Source: Betaproteobacteria bacterium (GTDB taxonomy: Bacteria > Pseudomonadota > Gammaproteobacteria > Burkholderiales > SG8-39). Taken from it: 13,058 nucleotides of DNA. Made by a program: the position numbers and the translations under genes. Below the pieces are notes generated by a model. It made no database searches, was not told the DNA's origin, and worked only from the letters and a program-made list of their open reading frames with translations. The first letter of the stretch is position 1, and the number at the start of each line of letters is the position of its first letter. Where the stretch lies: NCBI GenBank assembly GCA_011391185.1, contig JAABRB010000061.1, positions 1 to 13,058 on the forward strand. The letters run 5' to 3'. This document shows positions 7,145-13,058 of the stretch, piece after piece.

Positions 7145-7857
7145 GCCGTTTCTCCCAGGTAGGCCTCGCGTACTTTCGGGTTCGCGAGCAAGTCGGCGGC
7201 GGGCCCGGAAAGGGTGATCGTGCCGGTTTCCATGACGTACCCGCGGTTCGCGACCTCCAGTGCAAGCCGCGCGTTCTGCTCGATCAGGAGAACGGTCACG
7301 CCCTCGAGCGAAATTTTGCGCACCGTTTCGAAGATTTTCTGCACGAGCAGCGGCGCAAGGCCCATGCTGGGCTCGTCGAGCAACAGGAGTTTCGGGCGGC
7401 TCATCATGGCGCGCCCGATGGCAAGCATCTGCTGCTCGCCGCCCGACAACGTGCCGCCCGACTGGCTGTGCCGCTCGGCGAGACGCGGAAAAAGCTTGTA
7501 GACATGCTCGAGATCGCGCTGCACCGCTCCCCGGTCCTTGCGCACGTACGCGCCCATTGCGAGATTCTCGGCGACTGTCAGCTGGCGAAACACTCCGCGG
7601 CCCTCGGGGACCATCGCGAGGCCGCGCTCGACGAGTTGGTAGGAGGGCGTGCCGGTGATTTCGTGGCCGTCATAGCGCACCGTTCCGCCGCGCGTCGGCG
7701 ACAGTCCGCAGATCGCCTTCAACGTGGTCGTCTTCCCGGCGCCGTTCGCGCCGATGAGACACACCAACTCACCCTTCTCGACCACGAGATCGATGCCTTT
7801 CACGGCCTTGATGCCGCCGTACGCGACCTCCAGCCCGGAGAGTTCGAGCAAACTCAC
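7141..7857 (-). CDS. livF: Branched-chain amino-acid-type ABC transporter ATPase LivF
   Basis: This is one of the two cytoplasmic ATPases of a HAAT-family importer. The 238-residue protein shows Walker A GANGAGKTT (36-44), Q-loop region VPEGRGVF (83-90), signature LSGGEQQ (137-143), Walker B LLLLDEP (157-163) and the LivF-typical IEQN (192-195) in place of the usual H-loop His. The N-terminus LLELSGLEVAYGG and C-terminal end at ADLLANPKVREAYLG are standard. I place the start at the GTG at 7857, which overlaps the livG stop as GTGA; the frame is open further upstream but that part is antisense-like, unrelated to the family and inside livG. It ends in an ATGA overlap with the dctP-like gene. 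Confidence 0.95.
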   Translation of the reverse strand: MSLLELSGLEVAYGGIKAVKGIDLVVEKGELVCLIGANGAGKTTTLKAICGLSPTRGGTVRYDGHEITGTPSYQLVERGLAMVPEGRGVFRQLTVAENLAMGAYVRKDRGAVQRDLEHVYKLFPRLAERHSQSGGTLSGGEQQMLAIGRAMMSRPKLLLLDEPSMGLAPLLVQKIFETVRKISLEGVTVLLIEQNARLALEVANRGYVMETGTITLSGPAADLLANPKVREAYLGETA

Positions 7858-8636
7858 GCGGCGGCTTCCTGGGTAAGCGGTCCGCCCAGATAAGCTTCGA
7901 TGACGCTGGGATCGCGCTGCACTTCGGCCGGCGGACCCTCTGCGATGTTGCGCCCGTAGTCGAGCACCAGCACGCGGTCGCAAAGGCCCATGACGAGCTT
8001 CACGTCGTGTTCGATCAACAGGATGGTGACACCGTCCGAGCGTACCCGGTCCAGCAGGCCGCGCAGCGCTTGGGTCTCGACCGGGTTCATGCCCGCGGCG
8101 GGTTCGTCGAGCGCGAGCAGTTTCGGCTCGGTGGCCAGCGCGCGCGCGATCTCGAGACGGCGCTGGTCGCCATAGGAAAGGGCCTTCGCGATGTCGTTCG
8201 CGTGAGCCCGAATTCCCACATAGTCGAGCAACTCGAGCGCGCGTCGCTCGATTGCGCGCTCCTCGGCGCGCGTTCGCGCATTGCGCAGGATCGCGCCCAT
8301 CACGCCGGCGGAAGTACGCACGTGCCGCCCGATCATCACGTTTTCCAGCGCAGACAGGTTGCCGAAAAGGCGGATGTTTTGAAATGTACGCGCGATTCCG
8401 CGCTCGGCGACCTCGTTCGGCTTCAACCCGTCGAGCGGCGTGCCATCGAAGCGGAACTCGCCCTCTTCGGGCACATAAAGCCCGGTCAGGCAGTTGAAGA
8501 GCGTCGTCTTGCCGGCCCCGTTCGGTCCGATCAACCCGTATATTTCGCCCCGCTCGATCGAGAAACTTACCTCGTCGAGTGCCTGCAGTCCGCCGAAATG
8601 CTTGGTAATTCGATCGGCCTGGAGCAATGCACTCAT
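7854..8636 (-). CDS. livG: Branched-chain amino-acid-type ABC transporter ATPase LivG
   Basis: This is the second ATPase of the importer, 260 residues. Walker A is GPNGAGKTT (37-45), the Q-loop lies in ARTFQNIRLF (82-91), the signature motif is LSYGDQR (153-159), Walker B is LLALDEP (173-179), and the H-loop His is H210 in LIEHDVKLVM. The insertion between Q-loop and signature (about 92-150, containing VMGAILRNARTRAEERAI) is the LivG-specific helical stretch. The C-terminal GPPAEVQRDPSVIEAYLG is family-typical. The signature reads LSYGDQ rather than LSGGQ, which is normal for LivG. The ATG at 8636 overlaps the livM stop as ATGA; the frame is open far upstream through livM, but homology begins only at this Met. 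Confidence 0.96.
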   Translation of the reverse strand: MSALLQADRITKHFGGLQALDEVSFSIERGEIYGLIGPNGAGKTTLFNCLTGLYVPEEGEFRFDGTPLDGLKPNEVAERGIARTFQNIRLFGNLSALENVMIGRHVRTSAGVMGAILRNARTRAEERAIERRALELLDYVGIRAHANDIAKALSYGDQRRLEIARALATEPKLLALDEPAAGMNPVETQALRGLLDRVRSDGVTILLIEHDVKLVMGLCDRVLVLDYGRNIAEGPPAEVQRDPSVIEAYLGGPLTQEAAA

Positions 8637-9712
8637 GTCGCGCGCTCCGTCGCGAGTTCGCGCCTGCGCACCTCGGAGGGCAGGAGCCCCGCGGGCCGGA
8701 ACAGCATAATGAGAATCATCGCGAGACCGAAGATCAGCAGGCGTGCGGCCTCCGGATCGATGATCTCGTGACCGAACGCCGCCTTCTGGAGCGGCGCCAT
8801 GTAACGCAGCGCCTCGGGAAATATCGACAGCAGCACGGCGCCGAGAATGACGCCCGGAATGTTGCCCATTCCCCCGAGCACCACCATAGCGAGCACGATG
8901 ATCGACTCGAACAGACCGAAGCTCTCCGGGCTGATAAACCCCTGGATCGCGGAAAACATTCCGCCGGCGACGCCGCCGAAGCTCGCTCCCATCGCAAAGG
9001 CGAGCAGCTTCATGTTGCGCAGGTTGATGCCCATCGCCTGAGCGGCGATCTCGTCCTCGCGGATCGCCTCCCATGCTCGGCCGATGCGCGAGTCCTGCAG
9101 GCGGACGTTGATGACGATGATCACCAGGACGAGCGCGAGCAGCAGATAGTAATACTTTACCGGACTCGTGAAATCGAGGCCCGCGAACTGGTGGGTCCCG
9201 GAGAATGAGATGGATCCGAGGCGGACCGGATCGATCAGCGTGATGCCCTGGGGGCCGTTGGTGATGTTGACCGGCTCGTTGAGGTTGTTGATGAAGATGC
9301 GGACGATTTCGCCGAAGCCGAGCGTGACGATGGCCAGATAGTCGCCGCGGAGCTTGAGCACCGGCGCGCCCAGCAGGACACCGAACAGGCACGCGACCAG
9401 AAAGCCGATCGGCAAGATGATCCAGAAGGGCAGATGCAGGCCGAAGTGGGGGCTTGCCAGCAGCGCATAGGAATAGGCGCCGACGGCGTAGAACGCGATA
9501 TAGCCGAGGTCGAGCAGCCCGGCGAAGCCGACGACGATGTTGAGGCCCAGCGCAAGCATCACGTAAAGGAGCGCGCTGTTCACCACGCGCACCCAGGTCT
9601 GGCCATGCATGCCCACGATGAACGGCAGCATCGCGAGCGCTGCGCCGATCAGTGCAAAGCCGACCCAGAGGGCCGCGGGATGTTGCTTGAGCCGGGTCAG
9701 AAAATCCGCCAT
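8633..9712 (-). CDS. livM: Branched-chain amino-acid-type ABC transporter permease LivM
   Basis: This inner-membrane permease has 359 residues and about nine to ten hydrophobic helices. The LivM hallmarks are NIVVGFAGLLDLGYIAFYAVGAY (58-80, paraphrased here by position), LRGDYLAIVTLGFGEI (121-136), and the cytoplasmic coupling loop AWEAIREDEIAAQAMGIN (213-230), which contacts the ATPases. VVLGGMGNIPGVILGA (277-292) and the terminal LFRPAGLLP (337-345) are also conserved. With LivH it forms the translocation pore. The start codon overlaps the last base of the livH stop (TGATG), and the stop overlaps the livG start, so stoichiometric co-translation is expected. Nothing unusual is seen in length or residues. 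Confidence 0.96.
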   Translation of the reverse strand: MADFLTRLKQHPAALWVGFALIGAALAMLPFIVGMHGQTWVRVVNSALLYVMLALGLNIVVGFAGLLDLGYIAFYAVGAYSYALLASPHFGLHLPFWIILPIGFLVACLFGVLLGAPVLKLRGDYLAIVTLGFGEIVRIFINNLNEPVNITNGPQGITLIDPVRLGSISFSGTHQFAGLDFTSPVKYYYLLLALVLVIIVINVRLQDSRIGRAWEAIREDEIAAQAMGINLRNMKLLAFAMGASFGGVAGGMFSAIQGFISPESFGLFESIIVLAMVVLGGMGNIPGVILGAVLLSIFPEALRYMAPLQKAAFGHEIIDPEAARLLIFGLAMILIMLFRPAGLLPSEVRRRELATERAT

Positions 9713-10641
9713 CAGGCCCGATCGCCCACCCGCTCACCGAGCAATCCGGATGGCCGGAAGATGAGCACGGTGATCAGCACGAAAAACGCGAACACGTCCT
9801 GGTAGTGACTGCCGAGCACGCCGAACGTCAGGTCGCCGATGTAGCCTGCGCCCAGCGCCTCGATCACCCCGAGCAGCAGCCCGCCGAGCATCGCGCCCGC
9901 GAGATTGCCGATTCCGCCCAGAACCGCGGCCGTGAACGCCTTGAGCCCGAGAATGAATCCCATGTGATAGTAGGCGACCTGGTAGTAGGCCAGCACCATC
10001 AGCCCGGCGACCGCGGCGAGCGCCGCGCCGACCACGAACGCCACCGAGATCGCGGTATTGATATTGATACCCATGAGGCCGGCCACTTCGGGATTCTGGG
10101 CAGTCGCGCGCATCGCGGTGCCGAGCCGCGTCTTGTGCACCAGGAGCAGGAGCAGCGTCATCACTCCGGCAGCAAGCAGGACGATGGCGATCTGCAGGCT
10201 GGTGATGGACGCACCGCCCACGACATAGCGCTCGGTTCCGAACAACTCGGGGAACCGCAGGTAATTGCGCCCCCAGATCATCATCGCGACATTCTGCAGG
10301 ACGATCGACATGCCGATGGCCGTGATCAGCGGAGCCAGACGCGAGGCGCGGCGCAGCGGGCGATAGGCGATCTTCTCGATGCTGAAGGCGAGCACCGTAC
10401 ATACCAATATCGCGGCGGCGAGACCCAGCGCGACGATCACGCCGACCGGCAGGGCCGCACCGGCGCCAATCAGCCCGGTGATGACCGAGAACGCGGTGAG
10501 CGCACCGATCATCACGACCTCGCCATGCGCGAAATTGATCAGCCCGATGATGCCGTACACCATCGTGTAGCCGAGCGCCACGAGCGCGTAGATGCTGCCC
10601 AGCGTGACGCCGTTGACGAGCTGCTGGAGAAAGATGTCCAT
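9712..10641 (-). CDS. livH: Branched-chain amino-acid-type ABC transporter permease LivH
   Basis: This 309-residue permease pairs with LivM. Conserved features are GSIYALVALGYTMVYGIIGL (15-34), NFAHGE (36-41), the coupling loop LGTAMRATAQNPEVAGLMGI (173-192), LKAFTAAVLGGIGNLAGAML (233-252) and the terminal LIFRPSGLLGE (293-303). About eight hydrophobic helices are apparent. The start at 10641 has a modest AAGAG upstream. It is separated from livK by 93 nt containing a strong hairpin, so it should be expressed at a lower level than the binding protein. The ligand class may be branched-chain amino acids, other amino acids, short amides, urea or aromatic acids; HAAT permeases alone do not tell which. 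Confidence 0.96.
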   Translation of the reverse strand: MDIFLQQLVNGVTLGSIYALVALGYTMVYGIIGLINFAHGEVVMIGALTAFSVITGLIGAGAALPVGVIVALGLAAAILVCTVLAFSIEKIAYRPLRRASRLAPLITAIGMSIVLQNVAMMIWGRNYLRFPELFGTERYVVGGASITSLQIAIVLLAAGVMTLLLLLVHKTRLGTAMRATAQNPEVAGLMGININTAISVAFVVGAALAAVAGLMVLAYYQVAYYHMGFILGLKAFTAAVLGGIGNLAGAMLGGLLLGVIEALGAGYIGDLTFGVLGSHYQDVFAFFVLITVLIFRPSGLLGERVGDRA

Positions 10642-10676
10642 TGCCCGCTCTTATACGAGTTTGCGCGGCCAAACGC

Positions 10677-10702
10677 AAAGCGGCGCCCGGAGGCGCCGCT
10701 TT
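10677..10702 (-). terminator. Hairpin between livK and livH, probable attenuator/partial terminator
   Basis: AAAGCGGCGCC (10677-10687) and GGCGCCGCTTT (10692-10702) form a perfect 11-bp stem with a 4-nt loop. It begins 33 nt past the livK stop. In the direction of transcription the stem ends in TTT and is followed by GCGTTT, an interrupted U-tract. This suggests partial termination and protection of the livK mRNA 3' end, leaving enough read-through for livHMGF, for which I see no convincing separate promoter. Confidence 0.72.
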
Positions 10703-10734
10703 CCTGACGGTCTGGCCTGCCGGCCTCGCCTTTT

Positions 10735-11934
10735 CTACTTCCCGCCGACGGTGGTGACGACCTCGAGCTGGCCGCCTTTCGCAACATACATGGTGATCGC
10801 GCCGCTGTTCAGGTCGCCCTTGCCGTCGAACGAGATCTGCCCGGTCACGCCTTCGTGGCTGACCTTCGCGATCTCGGGCAGGAATTTCGCGGAATCGGCG
10901 GAGTTCGCCTTTTTCATCGCCTCGACGATGACCATGACCGCGTCATACGCGTTCGGCGAGTAGATCTGCACTTCGGTGCCGAACTTTGCCTTGTAGCGCT
11001 TCTTGAAGTCCTCGCCCTTGGCGAGCTTGTCGACCGGCGCGCCCGGGATCGAGCAGACGAATCCCTCGGCCGCGCTGCCGGCAAGCTTGATGAACTCCGG
11101 CGAGCAGCCGCCGTCGGCCATCACGAACTTCGACCGGATACCGAGATCCTTGGCCTGCTTCGCCATGGGGCCGCCGGTGGCGTCCATGCCGCCGTAGAAA
11201 ATGGCGTCGGGATTCTTGCCCTTGATCTTGGTGAGAATCGCCTTGAAGTCGGTCGCCTTGTCGGTGGTGAACTCCCGCGCTACGACGGTTGCGCCCGCGG
11301 CCTTTGCGGCCTTTTCCACCTCGTCCGCGACACCCTGGCCGTACGCCGTGCGGTCGTCGACGATGGCGACCGTTTTGGCCCCCATGTCCTTCGCGATGTA
11401 CGTGCCGACCGTGCCGCCCTGCTGGATGTCGTTGGCGACGACGCGGAATGCCGTCTTGAATCCCTGCTCGGTGTACTTCGGATTCGTCGCGGAAGGGGAG
11501 ATCTGCGGAATGCCGGCGTCGCTATAGATCTTCGACGCAGGAATCGTGGTGCCGGAGTTGAGGTGGCCGACGACCGCAGCGACTTTCGCGTCGACGAGCT
11601 TCTGCGCGACGATCGTTCCCTGCTTGGGATCGGCCTGGTCATCCTCGGGAACGAGTTCGAGCTTGAGCACCTTCCCGTCGATCATGACCTTCATGGCGTT
11701 GACGTCGTCGACCGCCATCTTCGCGCCGTTCTCGTTGTCCTTGCCCAGGTGGGCGATCGGACCGGTGGTCGGCGCGACGTTGCCGATCTTCACCACCATT
11801 TCAGCCGGAGGGGGAGGAGCAGCCGGGGCGGCAGCCTGTGGAGCGGGCGCGGGTTTCGGCTCCTCCTTTCCGCAGCCAACCATTGCGAGCGCCAGCGCGA
11901 CCGCCAGTGAAAGTGCCTTGAGTTGAGCGTTCAT
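10735..11934 (-). CDS. livK: HAAT-family ABC substrate-binding protein LivK, lipoprotein form
   Basis: This is the receptor of the liv system, 399 residues. Residues 1-20 form a lipoprotein-type leader (a Lys, then an Ala/Leu core) ending MVGC with C21 as probable lipidation site. An Ala/Pro/Lys-rich linker follows (about 23-44), then a Peripla_BP_6 domain from about 46 to the end. HLNSGTTIPAS (124-134) is the loop that holds the amino-acid backbone in LivJ/LivK proteins, and TAYGQG (196-201) is also conserved. Residues 4-30 before C21 contain no Arg-Arg motif, so Sec export is expected. The ATG at 11934 is chosen because AGAGGA lies 6 nt upstream; a GTG at 11949 is in frame but would bury that ribosome site inside the gene. 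Transcription should start at the promoter at 11988-12016, giving a leader of roughly 47 nt. The ligand is unknown. Confidence 0.95.
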   Translation of the reverse strand: MNAQLKALSLAVALALAMVGCGKEEPKPAPAPQAAAPAAPPPPAEMVVKIGNVAPTTGPIAHLGKDNENGAKMAVDDVNAMKVMIDGKVLKLELVPEDDQADPKQGTIVAQKLVDAKVAAVVGHLNSGTTIPASKIYSDAGIPQISPSATNPKYTEQGFKTAFRVVANDIQQGGTVGTYIAKDMGAKTVAIVDDRTAYGQGVADEVEKAAKAAGATVVAREFTTDKATDFKAILTKIKGKNPDAIFYGGMDATGGPMAKQAKDLGIRSKFVMADGGCSPEFIKLAGSAAEGFVCSIPGAPVDKLAKGEDFKKRYKAKFGTEVQIYSPNAYDAVMVIVEAMKKANSADSAKFLPEIAKVSHEGVTGQISFDGKGDLNSGAITMYVAKGGQLEVVTTVGGK

Positions 11935-11987
11935 GTCGAGTCCTCTCACAGGGTTGCGGGGTACGGGCTGGCGGACGAAGCGGCGCG

Positions 11988-12016
11988 ATTATCGTGACGT
12001 GTCACGAGCCTGTCAA
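11988..12016 (-). promoter_or_regulatory. livK sigma-70 promoter
   Basis: On the minus strand the -35 box TTGACA (12011-12016, perfect consensus) is followed after exactly 17 nt by GATAAT (11988-11993, five of six consensus positions). The predicted start of transcription is near 11981, about 47 nt before the livK ATG. AT-rich sequence upstream of the -35 box could act as an UP element. The gene order and distance fit livK as the first cistron of the liv operon. Confidence 0.8.
11992..12007. promoter_or_regulatory. Perfect palindrome inside the livK promoter spacer, candidate operator
   Basis: TCGTGAC (11992-11998) and GTCACGA (12001-12007) are exact inverted copies separated by two bases. 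The palindrome fills the spacer between the -35 and -10 boxes and overlaps two bases of the -10. A dimeric repressor bound here would block RNA polymerase; an activator that twists an awkward spacer is less likely because the spacer is already 17 nt. The binding protein is unknown. The GTGA-N4-TCAC core resembles CRP/FNR-family half-sites but has FNR-like rather than CRP-like spacing. Confidence 0.6.
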
Positions 12017-12096
12017 TTCGAATAATCAACGACAAATCATCGAAGATTCATCGTGCGATCGCGACTCGCCACGCGCGCGCAAAAAGCTTGGCCGCA

Positions 12097-12150
12097 GGTG
12101 CAAATTCTCGGCCGTTCCGCGGTCGGTGGCAAGGCCGCCCGAATTTCACC
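12097..12150. repeat. Imperfect long inverted repeat, possible RNA hairpin
   Basis: GGTG-AAATTC-GGCC on the left (12097-12113, with a 1-nt bulge and a 2-nt internal loop side) mirrors GGCC-GAATTT-CACC on the right (12133-12150). The arms make 14 Watson-Crick pairs around a 19-nt loop. It lies upstream of the livK promoter, outside any gene. It could fold in an RNA made from either strand, or be chance in GC-rich DNA. Confidence 0.35.
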
Positions 12151-12209
12151 GAAAAACGGCAACCTCCGCGCTCGCTGGGCGCTTCTGTCGGCAGGAAGGA
12201 GGGTAACGG

Positions 12210-12286
12210 GAGGGAACCTGCGGGTTCCCTCCTGTTTGTAACCTTCCGCTTTTGGCTTCGAGGGAACCTGCGGGTTCCCTCCTGTT
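12210..12286. repeat. Duplicated palindromic element, two copies 50 bp apart
   Basis: Positions 12210-12236 and 12260-12286 are identical over 27 bases, and 29 of 30 bases match if extended to 12239/12289. Each copy contains the hairpin AGGGAACC-TGCG-GGTTCCCT. In the first copy the stem extends to 14 bp (12205-12218 with 12223-12236, one G.T pair); in the second to 9 bp. The element lies just past the minus-strand cytochrome gene and may stabilise or end its mRNA, although no U-tract follows on the minus strand. It looks like a REP-type or local tandem duplication. Confidence 0.7.
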
Positions 12287-12306
12287 CGTGACGTACCGGG
12301 CTTGTC

Positions 12307-12621
12307 TTACTTTAGCGAGAGAACGTACTTGACCATTGCGGTCACGTCTGCGTCCGAAACGGCGGGATTCGGGGGCATCGGAACCTGGCCCCAGTTGCCC
12401 TTGCCGCCTTTCTTCACTTTCTCCGCCAGCACCTTCTCCGCACCGGCATCGCCGGCGTATTTCTTCGCCACGTCCTTGTACGACGGGCCGACGAGCTTCT
12501 TGTCAATGGCATGGCAGGCCGTGCAGTTGTTCTTCTTGAGCAGCGCCTCGGACGCGCTGGCGGGCGCGGCAACCATGGCAGCGCCTGCGGCAAGCGTGAG
12601 GGCAACGACGATTGACTTCAT
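12307..12621 (-). CDS. Periplasmic class I cytochrome c (c551/c5-like)
   Basis: This is a 104-residue precursor of a small monohaem electron carrier. Residues 1-24 form a Sec signal peptide (MKSIVVALTLAAGAAMVAAP then ASA-S), leaving a mature protein of about 80 residues. Haem is attached at C33-T-A-C36-H37, and the sixth iron ligand is M82 within PMPPN, the class I (c8/c551) pattern. VGPSYKDVAKKY (44-55) and the C-terminal helix MVKYVLSL (96-103) are typical. It would shuttle electrons in the periplasm between a quinol-oxidising complex and a terminal oxidase or reductase. AAGGAG lies 5 nt before the ATG, a strong ribosome site. The upstream DUF255 gene ends 63 nt away on the same strand; no functional link is evident. 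A run of seven T residues lies in the minus-strand leader (12644-12650). Confidence 0.94.
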   Translation of the reverse strand: MKSIVVALTLAAGAAMVAAPASASEALLKKNNCTACHAIDKKLVGPSYKDVAKKYAGDAGAEKVLAEKVKKGGKGNWGQVPMPPNPAVSDADVTAMVKYVLSLK

Positions 12622-12684
12622 GAAAACTCCTTGCTTCGAGTGGAAAAAAATCCGGTGCCGGTCTGGCCCGAAAAGACCCGCATC

Positions 12685-13058
12685 CTACTCAATTCGTCCA
12701 GGCATTAAAAGGCGGCGCATCAAGTCGAGCTCGGAAACCGGGGCTGTACAGCTAACGCCTTGACATATAAAGGCGTTTACACCCTCGCCCAGCGGTTTCG
12801 CGAGGATCTCCGGCAGACCTTCCGCATCGCCCGGAACCCCCAGCACGACCGTGTCGGGGCGATAGTCGGCTGCGAGCACGCGCCGCCAGGGTACCAGCGC
12901 GTCCCGCTTCCCGCGTAGGACAGCGATCCGGGTGGGTTCGAGGGTCTCGATGAGCGCGCCAAGCGTGCTCGCGAAGCCGGCCGGGTGCTGCGTGATCGCC
13001 GCCCAGAACGCGGCAATCGCGCGCTCCGCCGCCTGCAAATAGCGTGTATCGCCGGTGA
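12685..13058 (-). CDS. DUF255/YyaL (spermatogenesis-associated protein 20-like) protein, C-terminal part (partial)
   Basis: The frame enters from the right edge with no start; 123 C-terminal residues are visible. It begins TGDTRYLQAAERAIAAFWAAI, matching the helical-barrel end of YyaL/SSP411 proteins, continues with a region containing TVVLGVPGD, and ends with NAFICQGVSCTAPVSELDLMRRLL. The 'AxxCxGxxCxxP' ending followed by a 'D/E-x-L' helix is a landmark of this family, whose members are about 600-700 residues with an N-terminal thioredoxin-like domain and a glycosidase-like (alpha/alpha)6 barrel. The biochemical function of the family is not established. The gene ends with TAG at 12685-12687. 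Because most of the protein lies outside the window, the N-terminal thioredoxin-like domain cannot be confirmed. Confidence 0.8.
   Translation of the reverse strand, partial: TGDTRYLQAAERAIAAFWAAITQHPAGFASTLGALIETLEPTRIAVLRGKRDALVPWRRVLAADYRPDTVVLGVPGDAEGLPEILAKPLGEGVNAFICQGVSCTAPVSELDLMRRLLMPGRIE

Larger units (their letters stand above)
11935..12306. other. Intergenic region between livK and the cytochrome c gene
   Basis: These 372 bases hold no convincing gene. From left to right they contain the livK ribosome site and leader, the livK promoter with an embedded palindrome (11988-12016), an AT-rich stretch suited to an UP element (12017-12055), an imperfect long inverted repeat (12097-12150) and a duplicated palindromic element (12210-12286), which follows the cytochrome gene stop at about 20 nt. 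Short open frames exist here but their translations are Arg/Ser-rich and lack ribosome sites, so I treat them as chance. I see no tRNA-like cloverleaf. Confidence 0.7.

Noticed and set aside
7858..7983. Longer N-terminus for LivF
   Set aside because: The added residues are Arg/Ser-rich, lie inside livG and match no ABC ATPase; the GTGA overlap gives the natural start.
10650..10655. TATAAG just upstream of livH as an internal promoter
   Set aside because: The -35 region matches poorly and the start of transcription would fall on or next to the livH ATG, leaving no room for its ribosome site.
12210..12286. Two palindromic repeats with a short spacer as a minimal CRISPR array
   Set aside because: Only two copies, the spacer is about 20-23 nt, which is too short, and no cas gene is in the window.
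11994..12291. Short plus-strand open frames in the livK-cytochrome intergenic region
   Set aside because: Arg/Ser-rich translations with no family features or ribosome sites; two end within or span the repeat element.
12640..12684. T-run with CCGG repeats downstream of the DUF255 gene as an intrinsic terminator
   Set aside because: The stem before the seven T residues is only three to four pairs; not a convincing hairpin, and it also lies in the cytochrome gene leader.

Overview
The window is GC-rich, tightly packed bacterial DNA with almost no repeats. The gene types point to a betaproteobacterium (Burkholderiales/Rhodocyclales-like): a full livKHMGF branched-chain amino-acid-type ABC operon, a small cytochrome c551/c5-like protein, an AscD-type ferredoxin reductase beside an SDR epimerase, and a YyaL/DUF255 protein. 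The taxonomic placement is inference from gene content only.

Layout. At the left edge the start of an SDR/epimerase-like gene (minus strand, 1-229) diverges from a 344-residue 2Fe-2S/FAD/NAD(P)H reductase (plus strand, 269-1303), the only complete plus-strand gene. Every other gene, from 1370 to the right edge, lies on the minus strand. In transcription order (right to left) these are: the C-terminal end of a DUF255 protein (12685-13058); a secreted class I cytochrome c (12307-12621); a 372-base intergenic region with a duplicated hairpin element and a strong livK promoter; livK, livH, livM, livG and livF (10735-11934 down to 7141-7857); a DctP-family TRAP binding protein with no signal peptide (6212-7144); a PaiB-like FMN-binding protein (5541-6179); a TauE/SafE exporter (4708-5466); a small two-TM zinc-ribbon protein (4301-4624); and a DMT-family permease, a VanA-like Rieske oxygenase and an SDR dehydrogenase (1370-4155).

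How the genes may work together. livK is expressed from a near-consensus sigma-70 promoter whose spacer is occupied by a perfect 16-bp palindrome. A terminator-like hairpin between livK and livH fits the usual high-receptor, low-permease stoichiometry. livH, livM, livG, livF and the dctP-like gene are linked by stop/start overlaps (TGATG, ATGA, GTGA, ATGA), so the TRAP-type protein is translationally tied to an ABC transporter. The DMT permease, oxygenase and SDR look like a small uptake/efflux-plus-oxidation cassette for an aromatic or similar ring compound. The oxygenase has no dedicated reductase beside it; the convergent plus-strand reductase is the only candidate electron donor in the window.

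Most of the window is ordinary metabolism and transport. The items most worth a second look are the leaderless TRAP-type protein coupled to livF, the livK promoter/operator and the duplicated hairpin element upstream of it. I found no CRISPR array, rRNA, tRNA, transposase, phage gene or recognisable defence system.
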